DNA of 64,000 nt, taken from positions 47,602-111,601 of the forward strand of contig VSDK01000742.1 in the NCBI GenBank assembly GCA_009767595.1, read 5' to 3'. The stretch's first letter is position 1. Each line of letters begins with the position of its first letter. The stretch is from Symbiodinium kawagutii. Its lineage: Eukaryota; Sar; Dinophyceae; Suessiales; Symbiodiniaceae. Made by a program: the position numbers and the translations under genes. The notes under the pieces were generated by a model. That model did no database searches and had not been told where the DNA came from. It saw only the letters and a list, made by a program, of their open reading frames with translations. Shown piece by piece: positions 1 to 12,067 of this stretch.

Positions 1-148
1 CTGACATGTTTTTACGATTTTGACTTCCAAATGTGCTTCGCGCCTAGGTTTTTTCACGATTTTGCAAGTTGCAACTTCCAAAAGTGCTCCGAACCTGACA
101 TGTTTTTACGATTTGGACTTCCAAATGTGCTTCGCGCCTAGGTTTTTT
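1..148. repeat. Tandem duplication, 94-bp period
   Basis: A 54-base block beginning CTGACATGTTTTTACGATTT at position 1 recurs from position 95 with one mismatch. Both copies end in CGCGCCTAGGTTTTTT. May extend left of the window. Confidence 0.8.
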
Positions 149-545
149 AACGGTTTTTGCACACACCTTCCGCCACAGTGGTCCGCACCCGCCGCTTTAG
201 CGAGGTACCCTTCTGGACCCTCATGATGCACAAAACCTTGCAAAACACAGCATTTCGCGACTTTCCTAACATTTTGGCGCGCTCGCACTCTCATCTTTCT
301 CACATCTCTTCTTTCTCACATCTGCATAGGCGATCTACCCTAGCTGAGTTGTCCATATTGTCGGAAGTTAGACTTCTAAACTTCCTTCGAATAGTGGTTA
401 ATTAAGTAGCATTAGCCACATTAATTAATTGTGGTTGATTGTGGTCAACTGATACTGATGCGTCACTACTTCTTCGAAGTGACCCAGCTGAATATGTCCA
501 GTCCTCATCCCGCTGGTCAATCTGGGTGGATGTTTCATTGCCGAG

Positions 546-851
546 ATGCTGAAGGGCCTGGGGCGCCTCCAGGCATGGTGTGTGTGTGTGGCTTATCCTC
601 ATCAAAATCATTACCACCAGGTTGCCGCCATCATTCAATCATCACCACCACTAGGTTGGTGGGGCCTTTACACACTTGAGCCTTTTCACATCTTCCAGTG
701 GGTTGAACCGAGCAATGATATGGTTGATGAAGAGATCCTTGAAGGGCACTGCCAACCACATAATGTGCGTCAATATTTAGCAATGACCCTGGCCGTCCAC
801 CCTTGGGGCAACTGGAAAAGGTGGAGCAAAACCATTGCTTTGGACGGATGA
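546..851 (+). other. Isolated ORF of 101 codons, not recognised
   Basis: Open frame with FHIFQWVEPSNDMVDEEILE. Base composition is moderate. No splice context or family seen; the minus strand is also partly open (770-979). Confidence 0.15.
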
Positions 852-1270
852 AACCCCGATGTCCAATTCGCTTTCCCAGGGACGGATAGCTGAAGTATTT
901 TCCGTCTTAGATTTCTCAGACTTACTCGCAGAGTCACAAAGACTGTTTGACTTTGGGGAAAAAGTGGTCCTCGAACCATGACTCTTCAGTCTGTTTCCAC
1001 TGTAAATTTATTGGCTTTCGGCCGCACGACTAAGAGAAAGCATGCGTTGCAACTGAGGTCCTCATACATCATCCACGCTTACAGTACAAATCTTCATATA
1101 TCAATACTGAATATGAACATATAGGTCATGTAGGAATACATGTATGTGTGCGTCTATATCTCTATCAAAAGGATGAATATACACATGAATATATGTATAT
1201 ATGTAAATATCTTTGTAATTTTGATATATTTATACATATATCTATATAAATCTGTGCGTATGCAAAAATA
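852..1270. other. No gene recognised
   Basis: Ordinary sequence; only short ORFs. Confidence 0.6.
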
Positions 1271-1274
1271 TAGA

Positions 1275-1352
1275 TACATAAATAAATAAATGAATAAATA
1301 AATACATCAATCAATAAATAAATAAATAAATAAATATATATATATATATATA
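1275..1352. repeat. AAAT/ATAT microsatellite
   Basis: Runs of AAAT with GAAT and CAAT variants ending in a pure TA tract. Confidence 0.9.
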
Positions 1353-1379
1353 GCCGTCGGCATACAGATTGTACACGCA

Positions 1380-2250
1380 ACTCTGTACGTATACACTACG
1401 CACAATAACGGGTGTGCCTTCCAAGCTCTCCCAGCCACGGCATCTCCCCCCAAAAAAAAACAGCCGCCCCGCCTCAGAGATCACCGTGCCTTTGGGCCAA
1501 ACTCCAACTTCTCAACCTGTCGCTGGCGCAAGGCGCAGCCAAGCCTTGAGGCTTATTGCGGTCATCTTGGGAGCTTGGAAGCCTTGCGTATTGGTCAGCA
1601 ACCACCAGCTGTAGATTCGAAGATCCCAACAGGGACTGCTCACAGCTCAGGTACAGGGTACCCACAACCATCTATGTCCAGGTCTTTCAACCTATACAAA
1701 TACTGTACTTTAAACAAGGTAGGCACATTGTCACAAAAATATAGATATGTGTGCAAATATCAGTTGGGCACCAAAAACTGAGAATTTTAACGTAGATATG
1801 CACAAATTGCTACGCAACGGATAATGTATTTCCGGATCTTAAATGGTTTTACACCGGTGAAAACGCCTCCTGCATTGCCATTCGTAGCCGCTGGCGTGGG
1901 ATCTACTGCTGGTGCAGTTGAATCGATTCCCCAACCCCCTTGGATATGACGTCCATCTAAACTTGGATGCGCATCCCCAGTTGGACACTGTTAATTCTAA
2001 CGGCGGTTGCTGGGATTATAAGCTACCTCACAGGGCTTATAATCATCGTTATATCCCACTTATAGCCCCAGGTGCACATTCAAGCAGGGATCTTCTATAG
2101 CCATGAAATTGTGGCACCGGCTATCCTGTGACAGGTCGCATGATGTCAAAGCCATCAGATTTGAAATGATGTTCATGTTAATCCACTTGCTGATAAACAC
2201 CAGTGGGTCGTGGCGGAAAATGTGGTACATACACAAAATAGAGTTGTAAT
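1380..2250. other. No gene recognised
   Basis: Mixed sequence with a modest GC-rich patch at 1430-1620 lacking splice borders or motifs. Confidence 0.5.
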
Positions 2251-2254
2251 GAAA

Positions 2255-2346
2255 TCATATATCCGTATGTACTTACACATGTATATATAGTAACAAATAT
2301 ACATATATGTATATATATATACACTTAAGTATATATATATATATAT
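2255..2346. repeat. TA-rich microsatellite
   Basis: Interrupted TATA/TACA repeats. Confidence 0.85.
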
Positions 2347-3043
2347 TTGCAAAATCTCCATACACACATTGCATAGAAGTACACATCCATGTGATATCCT
2401 GGTTTCATTTGGTTTCGACCATGGATGTTTCGTCACAGCCACCTGGCTGAGTCAGCGGTGGACCTGCAACTGTGCGATCTGATAGGCCCATTAACAAATG
2501 CTAATTGTTAGCTAATTAGCTAATGGTTAACAAATGGTTGATCATTAACAAGTGGTGAATAATCAATGGTTGATAACTAATGGTTGATAATCTCATCTCA
2601 AGAAATCCTCGAAGTTTACCAAAGACCACATCGTTGATATTTTGAGACACTAGATCTCAATAAGTCTTAATATATCCTCTTATTTTAACACACAGGATCC
2701 TTTTGCCTGTGAAAATTTCAAGCATGGATGTCGGTCCATTGACTTTTGTGAACTTACCCACGACTGTGCAAGCATCTGAAAGTATCCTTGTTATGCACTT
2801 GTGCCACCATGATCATGATTTGTCGCTTTTAGTTCCATCAAGTCTACACTTGATATCTACCCTTGATAATAAGCTGACAACTATGTTGTTCGTTTGTTGC
2901 TGTTGCAGTTGGCATTTAGATCCTTACGGCTGCTGGTTCTATTGCCTTTCTCATGGCATAATGATCATCATGGTCACCATGGTCACATTCATCACCAGAA
3001 CCATGATCCTCATCCTCTTCCTCCTCCTCCTCTTGCTCCTCCT

Positions 3044-3067
3044 CTTCATCATCATCATCATCATCAA

Positions 3068-3105
<38 letters not shown>

Positions 3106-3118
3106 ACAATAACATCAC
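3044..3118. repeat. (ATC)n microsatellite
   Basis: Nearly perfect ATC triplet array. It makes spurious His-, Ile- and Met-rich ORFs in several frames. Confidence 0.9.
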
Positions 3119-3257
3119 CGTCAACATCATGATACAGCCCTGGCGCACTCGAAGCGCAGGCACCGTGCGCAAATCCACTGACTTCGACCCCGGGCCTGAG
3201 GGTGAAGCTGCGATGGGTCTGGTGAAAGTATATTTGCTCACCAAGAAGTGGCCGTTA

Positions 3258-3388
3258 TGGAAGATGATAGGATGGGGATAGCGATAGATGAGGATAGTGA
3301 TAGGATGAGGATACTGATAGGATGAGGATAACGAGAGATGAGGATAATGATTAGATGAGAATAATGATAGGATGGGGAGGATGATACG
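3258..3388. repeat. GGATGAGGATA minisatellite
   Basis: About seven imperfect units of the type GATAGGATGAGGATA, 18-24 bp each. Confidence 0.75.
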
Positions 3389-3605
3389 CTGAAAGTTTTT
3401 TAGGAGAATGAGCTGGTGACTATAAGTATCGGTGGCTGAACAGAACCATGGAGTGTTGAACAAATTGACTCCCAAATGTGACTCTCCCAACAACTGATAC
3501 TTTCCACAACCGAGATGTTACCTGGATACAAATAAGTAATCTGATGTATATATGTTTGTTTATGTGCATGCATGTGTTTAAACGAAATTTTCTGAACTTG
3601 ATCAC

Positions 3606-3680
3606 CATTAAAAATAGATATGTATATATGTATATATATATATATATATTCATACATGTATATGTATATATATATATTTG
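3606..3680. repeat. TA/TATG microsatellite
   Basis: Alternating TATATG and TA runs. Confidence 0.85.
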
Positions 3681-3749
3681 TAGATTCCATCCGCACAATA
3701 GCAAGCATGTACATGCATGGAACAAAAAATAATTACATATGTATACACA

Positions 3750-3851
3750 TGGTGGTTTCTCAAAATAGGGGTACCCCTAAATCATCCATTATTAATCATT
3801 TATAGTAGTAAACCAACCATTTTGGGGGTCCCCTATTTTGAGAAACCACCA
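3750..3851 (+). mobile_element. Family A inverted-repeat element
   Basis: Reference-like copy: starts GGTGGTTTCTCAAAATAGG, core TCATCCATTATTAATCATTT and AAACCAACCATTTTGGGG, ends CCCCTATTTTGAGAAACCACC. No coding capacity; resembles a MITE. Confidence 0.9.
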
Positions 3852-3859
3852 CATGTATC

Positions 3860-4430
3860 ATGCGGGTGTCTTGAGCCACATACGAGCTGACTCCTTGGGC
3901 ACCCAACCCAAAGACTCGTTGGAATGGCACCACTTCAGCATCCGTGTATGGGGACAAACCTCAGCGACGTAGGTCGTAACGCACCCGTGTTGCTAGTGGT
4001 TTTTCTGGACATAGAAGCACAGAATTCGGTGTGATATCGTGGTTGAAAATGGTTGATAATCCGTTGCTATACACATATTTAGATAAAGAACGATTAATAA
4101 TGGTTGATAACAGTTGATCAAATAATGGCTTTTTTTGGTTGGTCACAGAATTGCTATACGCATACGTTCTATACAAATACGTATATAAACACTGGTTGAT
4201 CATGGTAATGCGTGTGTGATTCTGTGTGTACATAAAAGCAGCTACATAATCTTACATCTGCATTCGCAAAAAACGCATAAACACACACAGAGACAATTGG
4301 TTGATAGTGATGTTTGACACAGGTTAGTGATGACATCTTGAATCATCTTGACATAAAAATGCATCAAATACAACAAACATCGCAATAACATCGCACATGC
4401 ACCATGCACACACCATAACATGCAACATAC
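3860..4430. other. No gene recognised
   Basis: AT-rich, with repeated GGTTGATAA words. Confidence 0.6.
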
Positions 4431-4433
4431 AGC

Positions 4434-4650
4434 AGTGAGTCAAAACCCTGTATCCCTGCTTCTCCTATCATTAACCATTGTTTTCCCTATCATTGGTTGG
4501 TTTTTATCTCCAATTATTGGTTGGTAAATATTGAATCATAGCCTAATATAGTTGGTATATATCCCCTATCATTGCTAGTTATCATTCCCTATCATCAACC
4601 ATTAACCCATTGTTGCTTAATATTGATGGTTAATATTGATCCATAGCCAT
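4434..4650 (+). mobile_element. Family B element, composite
   Basis: GTGAGTCAAAACCCTGTATCC, core ATCATTAACCATTGTTTTCC twice, end AATATTGATCCATAGCCAT; appears to be one copy carrying a second partial copy. Confidence 0.75.
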
Positions 4651-4663
4651 CTCCTGGCGCACA

Positions 4664-4755
4664 TCTATACCACCTTGGTATCTACCGTTGCGTTGCGAGC
4701 CAACCCCCCCGGCCCGGGTGCCACACTGCCACGCGGCGCACCTGCAACAGTTCAT
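4664..4755 (-). CDS. Weak candidate exon near 4.7 kb
   Basis: GC-rich island with TTGCAG acceptor and open frames VRRVAVWHPGRGGWLATQ or GAPRGSVAPGPGGLARNA. Frame unclear. Confidence 0.2.
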
Positions 4756-5066
4756 TGATTTTACAGAGCTGTCTTGGCATATGCACATATTCTCACCCAT
4801 TGCACTTATATGAGTGGAATCATACATAATATATATATATATATATTATAAGGATTAGATTCATGCACAGGTACGTGTATATATCAATGCTCATTTACAC
4901 AAGTGCCTTTGACGCAAACAAATGTGATTGGCCGTACGAAATCAACGAGAAAGAATGACCGTACAGGTCTCCTTGAGAACAGCCTTGCAACCGCTGAGGC
5001 CTCAAGACATTGTGTCAGTACATGGACACATGGGCATGTGTGTATAAAGTTACATGCATCGTCACA

Positions 5067-5170
5067 GGGTGGTTTCTCAAAATGGGGGTACCCTTGAATC
5101 ATCGATCATAAACCATTTGTAGTAATAAACCGAACATGTTTGGGGTCCCCTCTGTTGAGAAACACCCATA
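5067..5170 (+). mobile_element. Family A element
   Basis: GGTGGTTTCTCAAAATGGGG to GTTGAGAAACACCC; core AATCATCGATCATAAACCAT. Confidence 0.85.
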
Positions 5171-5437
5171 TACAAGTACACACATACATATATACCCAAG
5201 ACATCAAGATACATGATCAACACAGCAAAATCTCAAACGTCATCCTTTCCAATCACCGGCAAACCAAAGGGTCTTTGCCGGAACCATAATGACATCCCAG
5301 ATAGAACCCATGGTTACAGGCGTTTTAGGGGTTCAACCAGCTACCTTATAGGGTTTCTATGGGTAACCATGACGATATCCCAGGAAACTCATGGAAACTC
5401 ACCCTGGTCGCACATCCAAGCCCCAAGCCCTGCTGAC

Positions 5438-5507
5438 CTCAAGCTTGCCGTGCTTTTCGGTGACCTTTTGAATCACGAAGCCCTGCTGCGCATCGCTCAT
5501 TTCACGC
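5438..5507 (-). CDS. Candidate exon (REMSDAQQGFVIQKVTEKHG...)
   Basis: CGCCCAG acceptor, 1 + 69 nt, GAG/GTCAGC donor. The frame runs from REMSDAQQ to KHGKLE. First base G after AG. Last well-formed exon of the low-coordinate minus-strand set. The 135-codon plus ORF across this place is judged a shadow. Confidence 0.5.
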
Positions 5508-5639
5508 CTGGGCGGCCCTCACACCGCGGCCAGACGCTTCACCACCAAAAGTACCCAATGGGTGTGGCGTTTTCGCAGACACGGCTGGTCCCTAAGCCTA
5601 GGAAGTATATGGAAGTATAAGCAGTCAAACCTTCCTAAG

Positions 5640-6460
5640 TCATATGGCTAGCATTGACAGAAAAACAATGGATAGCAAGTCCTGAGTAACTCTTCAGAAT
5701 GGACAATAACGGCTGAGAATTTGTATGTGTGCAAACCAAACCCTTCAAGGTTGATGTCTGCAATATTGTAAGTGTAAGTGCGATTTTGATGCGAGTGTGT
5801 ACACGTATATTCAGCGATGTACATCCATGTATGATATATGTATATAAATATATATGTATATATATATGTATATATATGTAAATATAAATAAATATGATAT
5901 ATCTAATATTATATATTTTTGTTTCATTTTGTTTCTACAAGTGTCCACACAAACACAGACAAAGGAATGGAAATGAGAAGCCTCTAGAAGTCCGATCTCC
6001 AGGTGTTTTAAATCCATGCTTTTCAATATACCTAGATCAATCAAATGCTATTTTGTGAGCGACAAAAGATTTCTCCGGGAATTTTAGCAACACATCCAGA
6101 TGAAAGTATATAACAAATCAAAGAAACAGGAACAAAAATGATTAGGTGAAATCTTCTAGGAAACAAAAGGTGCAATTATGTGATGGTACATTTGCAAATC
6201 TGGTTTTCCGGAATTTCCAGTACAATTCCGGGCACGTCCGGAACAAAACTTGAAACGCAGGAGCAAAAAAAAACACTGAACAGGGCTTCATGGGCACGTA
6301 TGTCATCAGCTGGAGATTTCTCAAAAGAGAAAAACAAATACCAAACAGGTAACATGTTTCAAAAACCTAGTTTTACCCTTTGTACCTCAAATGTGTGATA
6401 CTTTGAAGTGACAAGGTATCAGTGTCTCGTCTATTATGACCAAACACAATGATCTCTCAC
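5640..6460. other. No gene recognised
   Basis: AT-rich intron-like sequence and a TA repeat. Confidence 0.6.
5825..5900. repeat. TA/TATG microsatellite
   Basis: TATATG and TAAATA repeats. Confidence 0.85.
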
Positions 6461-6474
6461 AGAGAGGCATAAAC

Positions 6475-6540
6475 TCGAGCTCTGCCAGCAGCCACAGCTG
6501 GCGCTACACCGTCCGCAGTGTCCATAAGCCGTCCATGTTG
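6475..6540 (-). CDS. Weak candidate exon (GRLMDTADGVAPAVAAGRARV)
   Basis: GC-rich patch open on minus (MDTADGVAPAVAAGRARV). No clear splice borders. Confidence 0.2.
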
Positions 6541-6858
6541 TTTTATTTGGAAATGTGCGAAGATGTCAATTAATTTGTGAAACTTGATGCATCTGCAACT
6601 TCGATCATCCCCAAACTGGACAATGAGAATTAGTAAAGTATTTCTTGATTTGGGTTGATTCTGGTTGGTGTACTGTACCAAGAGCTAGTCATGCTAGTCG
6701 GTGTTCAACAATCAAACTGGGATGTTGCAGGGGTTGTTGTCCGCCACCTACGGTTTATAAGCAAAGTGAACTAACTTTCCAACGATACCACCCCCAAGAT
6801 ATCGCTGAGTAGTGGTTGATCCACCCGCAATGTTTCATCTTTCGGGGAAGCTGCATGC

Positions 6859-6896
6859 CCAGCAACGCCACATTGCGCTTCAGCTTTCGTAGGAGC
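6859..6896 (-). CDS. Candidate micro-exon (LLRKLKRNVALLG)
   Basis: GACCAG acceptor, 38 nt, GC donor (GCATGC). Helical basic peptide, same strand as the coiled-coil exons. Confidence 0.42.
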
Positions 6897-7099
6897 CTGG
6901 TCGAAAGCACTGGGAATCTATGACCCGCTAAGAGTGGGGCTACCGCTTGGGTCCGACTATGCTGGTGGTCAACGGGATACATGATTTGATTAAATTATAT
7001 ATATATATATCATGGGATCGAGTGAATTGATTGGATTGGTGGATAGCAGCTACTACCCTCTCCCAGATCCAGTTTTTCTCCTTTGCAAATGCATGGTTT

Positions 7100-7255
7100 A
7101 GTGGCAACTCCCCCGCTAGGGACGACTCTGACCCAGTTCTCGTGTCACCATCTGGACAGCGGTAAATTCGGCTCGCGACGCACTAGTTTCAAGAGGTTTA
7201 CCCGTGGCTTCCCCAACTTCACAGTCAGTTCCCCATGTGCATTTGCTTATTTGGC
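7100..7255 (-). CDS. Coding-like stretch, frame unresolved
   Basis: Minus frames TSASRAEFTAVQMVTRELG and ASRIYRCPDGDTRTGSESS are both open; splice borders unclear. GC-rich island next to a family B element. Confidence 0.28.
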
Positions 7256-7353
7256 TGTGGGTCAAAACCCCGTACCCCTGGTTCCCATCATTAACCATTG
7301 TTTTCCCTATTATCGTTGCTTAATATTGATGGGTAATATTGACCCATACCCAT
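7252..7353 (+). mobile_element. Family B element, core shortened
   Basis: TGGCTGTGGGTCAAAACCCC to AATATTGACCCATACCCAT. Confidence 0.87.
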
Positions 7354-7498
7354 TTCACACCGGACCAACCACCCATAGAAAGTGACAAGTCAAGGGAGTC
7401 CACATCCGCTCCTCCAATTGGGAGGTTCGTATGGATCTCACAGTAGTGAATCTCACGGAATGGTTCAATCATTGCGAATCGCTACGGTATTGGATATG

Positions 7499-7598
7499 CT
7501 GGTTTCTCAGAATAGGGGTCCCCAAATCATCCACTTTATCAACCATTGGTAGTATTAAACCAACCATTTTTGGGTCCCCTATTTTGAAAAACCCCCAT
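7499..7598 (+). mobile_element. Family A element
   Basis: GGTTTCTCAGAATAGGGG to CCTATTTTGAAAAACCCCC; core AAACCAACCATTTTTGGG. Confidence 0.85.
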
Positions 7599-7599
7599 A

Positions 7600-7965
7600 T
7601 CATCAATTATTTTGGATCAAAATTGACTACATCAAACGTGACTGACCACCAATGACCATGGTTGGCCATCAGTAATGATTAAGAACCATCAGAAGCTATA
7701 AGCCATTATCAATCTTCATTCGCCGTTCTCAGCCATTGTTAAACAGCAAATAATGAAATTTCATGTGATAATCAATGATGAATCTCAATCAGTATCATGA
7801 ATCACTATGAATCAATTAAGAATCAAATATCATGTGACAATTTGCCATTGTCAATAGCTATCAGTCATCATCAACAATCGTTAAAGGTCAATATTGAAAC
7901 ATGTGTCATAGGACAATAAGCCATTGTCAATCATTACTGGCTATCATCAATAAATCAATGAAACA
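7600..7965. other. No gene; CAATCATT-rich sequence
   Basis: Many imperfect AACCATCA/ATCAATGA words leading into the satellite. Confidence 0.6.
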
Positions 7966-8250
7966 ATGAATAAACAAACAAATGAATAAATGAATGAATG
8001 AATGAATGAATGAATAAATAAATGAATGAATAAATGAATGAATAAATGAATGAATGAATAAATGATTGTATAAATGAATGAATGAATGAATAAATGAATG
8101 AATGAATAAATGATTGTATAAATGAATGAATGAATGAATAAATGAATGAATGAATAAATGATTGTATAAATGAATGAATGAATAAATGAATGAATGAATA
8201 AATGATTGTATAAATGAATGAATGAATCAATGAATCAATCAATCAATCAT
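7966..8250. repeat. GAAT/AAAT satellite with 48-bp higher-order unit
   Basis: Tetranucleotide array in which the marker TGATTGTATAAATG recurs at 8063, 8111, 8159 and 8203, giving 48, 48 and 44 bp units. Ends in CAATCAATCAATCA. Confidence 0.9.
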
Positions 8251-8379
8251 CAACTATACTTATATGAGCCATGAATCAACCATTACTCAACCATTGAATA
8301 GCCATCAATCAAACACAATAGTAAGGTACGACTGAACGTGACCGCTGGCGCCTGGCCAGGGCAGGGCTTTTAGATGCAC

Positions 8380-8414
8380 CTTGCCCGAACTTTGCCTGCC
8401 GCTGGTGCTTCGCC
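8380..8414 (-). CDS. Candidate micro-exon (35 nt)
   Basis: ATCACAG acceptor and CAAG/GTGCAT donor. In phase after the 9.6 kb exon it would read RSTSGRQSSGK. Confidence 0.35.
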
Positions 8415-8465
8415 CTGTGATGTAACATATATCATCCAATTCATACATTTCTATCATGATACAAT

Positions 8466-8512
8466 ATGTATATATATATATATACATACATACACATATA
8501 CATATTTACATG
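8466..8512. repeat. TA/CATA microsatellite
   Basis: TATATA followed by ACATAC repeats. Confidence 0.8.
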
Positions 8513-8825
8513 TAAATGAATTGTAATCATACATTCTATGGTTTTGTTACATTATCAATTCATACACATCTGTAAATAGAATCGCTACCACCTGCTGCAA
8601 CCATCTCAGTACATTCTGGGATGATAAGGATTATTTTACATATTCGATTACATATACATCATGTTTGTGTATAACTATATAATATTTGTCTACTTGTATA
8701 CACAACATTTAACTTACATCTCTACACATACATATATCATATTTTGAAATCTATATAAACTATATCTTATGTGTATGAACATATATAAATATAAAGATAA
8801 ATAAACACATAAATCTAAATGAACA

Positions 8826-8870
8826 CATATATATATATATATACACATATTTGTAACGCCCCCCCCCCCT
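8826..8870. repeat. TA tract and C10 homopolymer
   Basis: A (TA)n run, then a run of ten C at about 8860. Confidence 0.8.
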
Positions 8871-9039
8871 TATATCAAAAATGATGGTCCGAAGTGTTTC
8901 TTTTGTCTTTTTCTCCTCTGCATCATTTGTTTATTAATTGACCTGTTTAACAGTTTCTATTGCGCGGCAGCTCCCTGAAGTAGTGTTGGAACCCCTGATT
9001 AAAAATAACTACTGTTCACTGCGGAGTTTTACCTTAGGG

Positions 9040-9345
9040 GATCCAGGACTCAGTTTTTTGTAATGGGTTTCAAATTTAATATGGGGGTTATCTTGCCGGC
9101 GCTGTTTTTGAAACAGTTTCCGTTATCAGTTCCATTAAAAATTGAATCAAAAAAGGAAGCGCGAGGGAATCCTAGCTTTTTATGTGAAGGTTCTAATTTA
9201 ATATCAGGGGTTATCTTGCCGGAGCTGTTTTGAATTTTCTATTATGATTCTTTCAATTAGGATTGAATAGAAAAGGAACCGCAAAGGAATTCGAGTTTTT
9301 CATGCTAAGGTTTTGAATTGAATATCAGGGGTTGGCCTCCCCTCA
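9040..9345. repeat. Imperfect tandem repeat, about 122-bp period, three copies
   Basis: The phrase GGGGTTATCTTGCCGG(C/A)GCTGTTTT occurs at 9083 and 9206, with a decayed third copy (ATATCAGGGGTTGGCC) near 9323. Each copy also carries AAAAGGAA(G/C)CGC. Confidence 0.75.
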
Positions 9346-9399
9346 TATTAGGTGTTTTATATCTGGGGGTATTGGGGAGAGACATTACATGTTATACAT

Positions 9400-9510
9400 G
9401 GTAGTTTCTCAAAATACACCCCCCAATCATCCAATATCAACGTGTTTACATTAATAAATTAGTACACCAACCACTTCATGGGGTGCCCTACAGGTTGAGA
9501 AAGCACCACA
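9400..9510 (+). mobile_element. Family A element, diverged
   Basis: GGTAGTTTCTCAAAATACAC to AGGTTGAGAAAGCACCA. Confidence 0.75.
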
Positions 9511-9559
9511 TGTCTATGTGCTGCTGGTGGCGATGGTGTAGCGATCCGATGGTCACTGC

Positions 9560-9617
9560 CCAGGATGCGGCCATGCTCCACCTTCAAACGTTCCACTTCC
9601 CGCCGCGCGTTCGCCTC
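9560..9617 (-). CDS. Candidate coiled-coil exon (EANARREVERLKVEHGRIL)
   Basis: CTGCCAG acceptor, 19 codons plus 1 nt, GC donor (GCAGTG). An alternative acceptor at about 9659 would extend it in frame (PPRIVETQLPLCQ). Strongly helical with charged heptads, close to a family A element. Confidence 0.52.
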
Positions 9618-9734
9618 CTGGCAGAGTGGCAGCTGAGTTTCCACAATTCTTGGAGGCCCTTCTCCGTGTAGAAGTATATGTTTAGTCAAGTGCATATAAA
9701 TATAAAATATATATATAATAAATATGTGCATAAA

Positions 9735-9818
9735 TATATAGATATAGATATAGATATAGGTATAGATACAGATACAGATATAGATATAGATATAGATATA
9801 GATATAGATATAGATATA
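9735..9818. repeat. (GATATA)n microsatellite
   Basis: About 13 hexamer units with a few GATACA variants. Confidence 0.92.
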
Positions 9819-9909
9819 TCATGGTTAAGTGATATGTGTATGTCATATTATCTATATATGGTTTGGTATATCTGCGCAAATAGGCGTATACCAGAAATAT
9901 GTTGACCAA

Positions 9910-11810
9910 CATGTGTAAGTATGTGATGTGTAAGTAAGTGTATTATGTTTGTTTATGCCTCTACAGATATTTGTAGCCGCAGAATCAGATATAATAAGTA
10001 TGCATGTGCAAATATATATATATATATAAATTAATATCTGTGTGCTCTATGAATGTGCAAGTATTTGAAATACTCTAGGGGCCTATGGTTCCCCGAAGAA
10101 TGTACTCAGTTGAAAGGACAAAACGTGAAATATTGAAAATAGCGTTGCGGTATTTCGTCGATTTTGGCTGGCAGGCGTGTTCATCAATGTCTATATCTGA
10201 CGTCATTTGTCATCCGTTCATGATGATATGCTCTTGATGTGGCATTCCATTCCTTGATAGGAGTAAATTTGCCTTTTCTGGAATTAACAAATGATGTTCA
10301 TTCTAGATGTGTTGCTCAACATCAAAAGTTGTCAAAAGGATTGGGTTTCCTCAGCGATTTTATGCAACCATCATTTCGTATTTTCTTTACAATAGATTTG
10401 CTTCCTGGGGCAAATACACAGGCTTGACAGATGGGGGCGTTTCTGATTTTTTTAGTATTTTTCGGTAGTATGCAGTCTCATGCCCGTCACTGCAGCACAT
10501 GCATCGTTCAACTACCAAACTGCGAGCCAGTGGCACGACATGTTGGCAGCTGATTTTATGGCTGGGGCAATGACCTGTCATAGCTCACCAAACCTTGGAT
10601 CTACAGGTTTCCTTGATCCAAACATGTTCTGGTTGATGGAGAACCACCCCATCATGAAAAACCTTAGTCAACCAACGAACCATTTGCCTATACTATAGCG
10701 CAGATAGAAATGTTTGAAACCACCAACCAGCGTTCCGGATTGAAAAACCTGTCACAGGATCAGCAAACAGCTGTCTATGGTTGCTTCTGTATGAGCTTCT
10801 TGGACAATTGTCGCAAAAGAGTTGGCGCCAGCTGCAACACCCCTCAACCAACAAATTCGAACTACTCAGAACGCGTCAAAGGTCTGAGGTGAAAATCTCC
10901 AAAGGTTATTAGGGGAACCTCAGTGTTTCCGGCATAATCCAAAAATCCTACCTGGTAGAATATTAGATCTTCCCTAAACTGATTTTTGCCCGCACAAAAT
11001 AATGGAGAATACCACAATCTGCAGGTCGATGAGCTGCACCACAAAGGCAGATTCTCACACCCCAAGGGATCTGTTCATAGAGCCTGGGCATCCAAAACAC
11101 AAAACTACGTGGATACATACACTCCACAGTTCAGCAGTATTGAGCCATACTAATATCGTTTAATGTTTTGGTCTTCACCAGTGAGAATTGCATTTCTGCA
11201 TTTTCTACAACAAATCAAATCATTGAAACCTATTGATTCAGTAGCCAATTACGGGATAGTAGCTATTAATTGGTACTACAATAGGGTTGCAACAAACCTA
11301 TTGGTTGGTTTGTACCAGTTGGTTAATATGAGCTGGTTAAATCCTACTAGACAGTTATACTTGTTGTAGATCATAATGCTTGTATAATGGTACCTAGTAT
11401 ATCCTATAATTGTTGGCTCGTAGCTGTTAACCGTTGGTTAATACAATATATCGATATACCCTATACTGGTTAAGAGGCCCATATTCTGAGTGGTTAATAT
11501 TGGTTAACGAAACCCCTTGCTTGCAATAAACCCTGCAACATGTTTGGCTACGACGGTTCCTGCTTGGTTCCCAGCTACGGGAGATCATCCCCGATTCGTT
11601 TAATTCATGTCGTCCACCCGCGCGTGGTGAAGTTTCCACCGAGTTCGGTGATGGTTGAATAAGGAGATACGTGAAGCCGTGAAGCAGTCAACTATGGTGA
11701 AACTATATAGTGGCAGTGGCTACTGATGGTAATGCGGACGGTTATGTAGGGTTCTCAAGCCATAGAGAACAATGCTTGGTTTATAGTGCCAATGGCTACT
11801 CAGTGGATGA
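9910..11810. other. No gene recognised
   Basis: Low-complexity patches and short ORFs only; probable intron. Confidence 0.55.
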
Positions 11811-11814
11811 GTCA

Positions 11815-11938
11815 GGGTACCCCTATATTGAGAAACCACCATCTGGGTGTTTCTCAAAATAGGGGACCCCCCAAATCATCCTTTTTCAATCATTATTAGT
11901 AACAAACCAACCATTTCATGGGGTTAAAACCACCCTAT
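11815..11938 (+). mobile_element. Family A element plus adjoining solo end
   Basis: A lone right end (CCCCTATATTGAGAAACCACC, 11817-11840) abuts a nearly full copy starting GGGTGTTTCTCAAAATAGG at 11845 with a damaged right end. Confidence 0.8.
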
Positions 11939-12002
11939 GAATGGTGGTTATGCTTGGTAGCCTCTACCACCACCCACCCGCAGACACGGCGCTAGATCTT
12001 GC

Positions 12003-12067
12003 CATGGCAGACGCGCAGCCGGGCGACCTTCTGCTCTGCTTCAACGATGCACTGGCGCCAGCTGCTC
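12003..12067 (-). CDS. Candidate coiled-coil exon (CIVEAEQKVARLRVCH)
   Basis: AG/G acceptor at GCTGAG (an alternative acceptor, GCCAG, lies 20 nt further in); GC donor after CATG. Helical EAEQKVARLRV. Confidence 0.45.

Noticed and set aside
2703..3281. 192-codon plus ORF rich in Ile and Leu
   Set aside because: It is created by the ATC microsatellite; all frames through it are open and it has no motif.
5213..5620. 135-codon plus ORF
   Set aside because: No motif or splice support, while the minus strand has a well-bounded exon within it.
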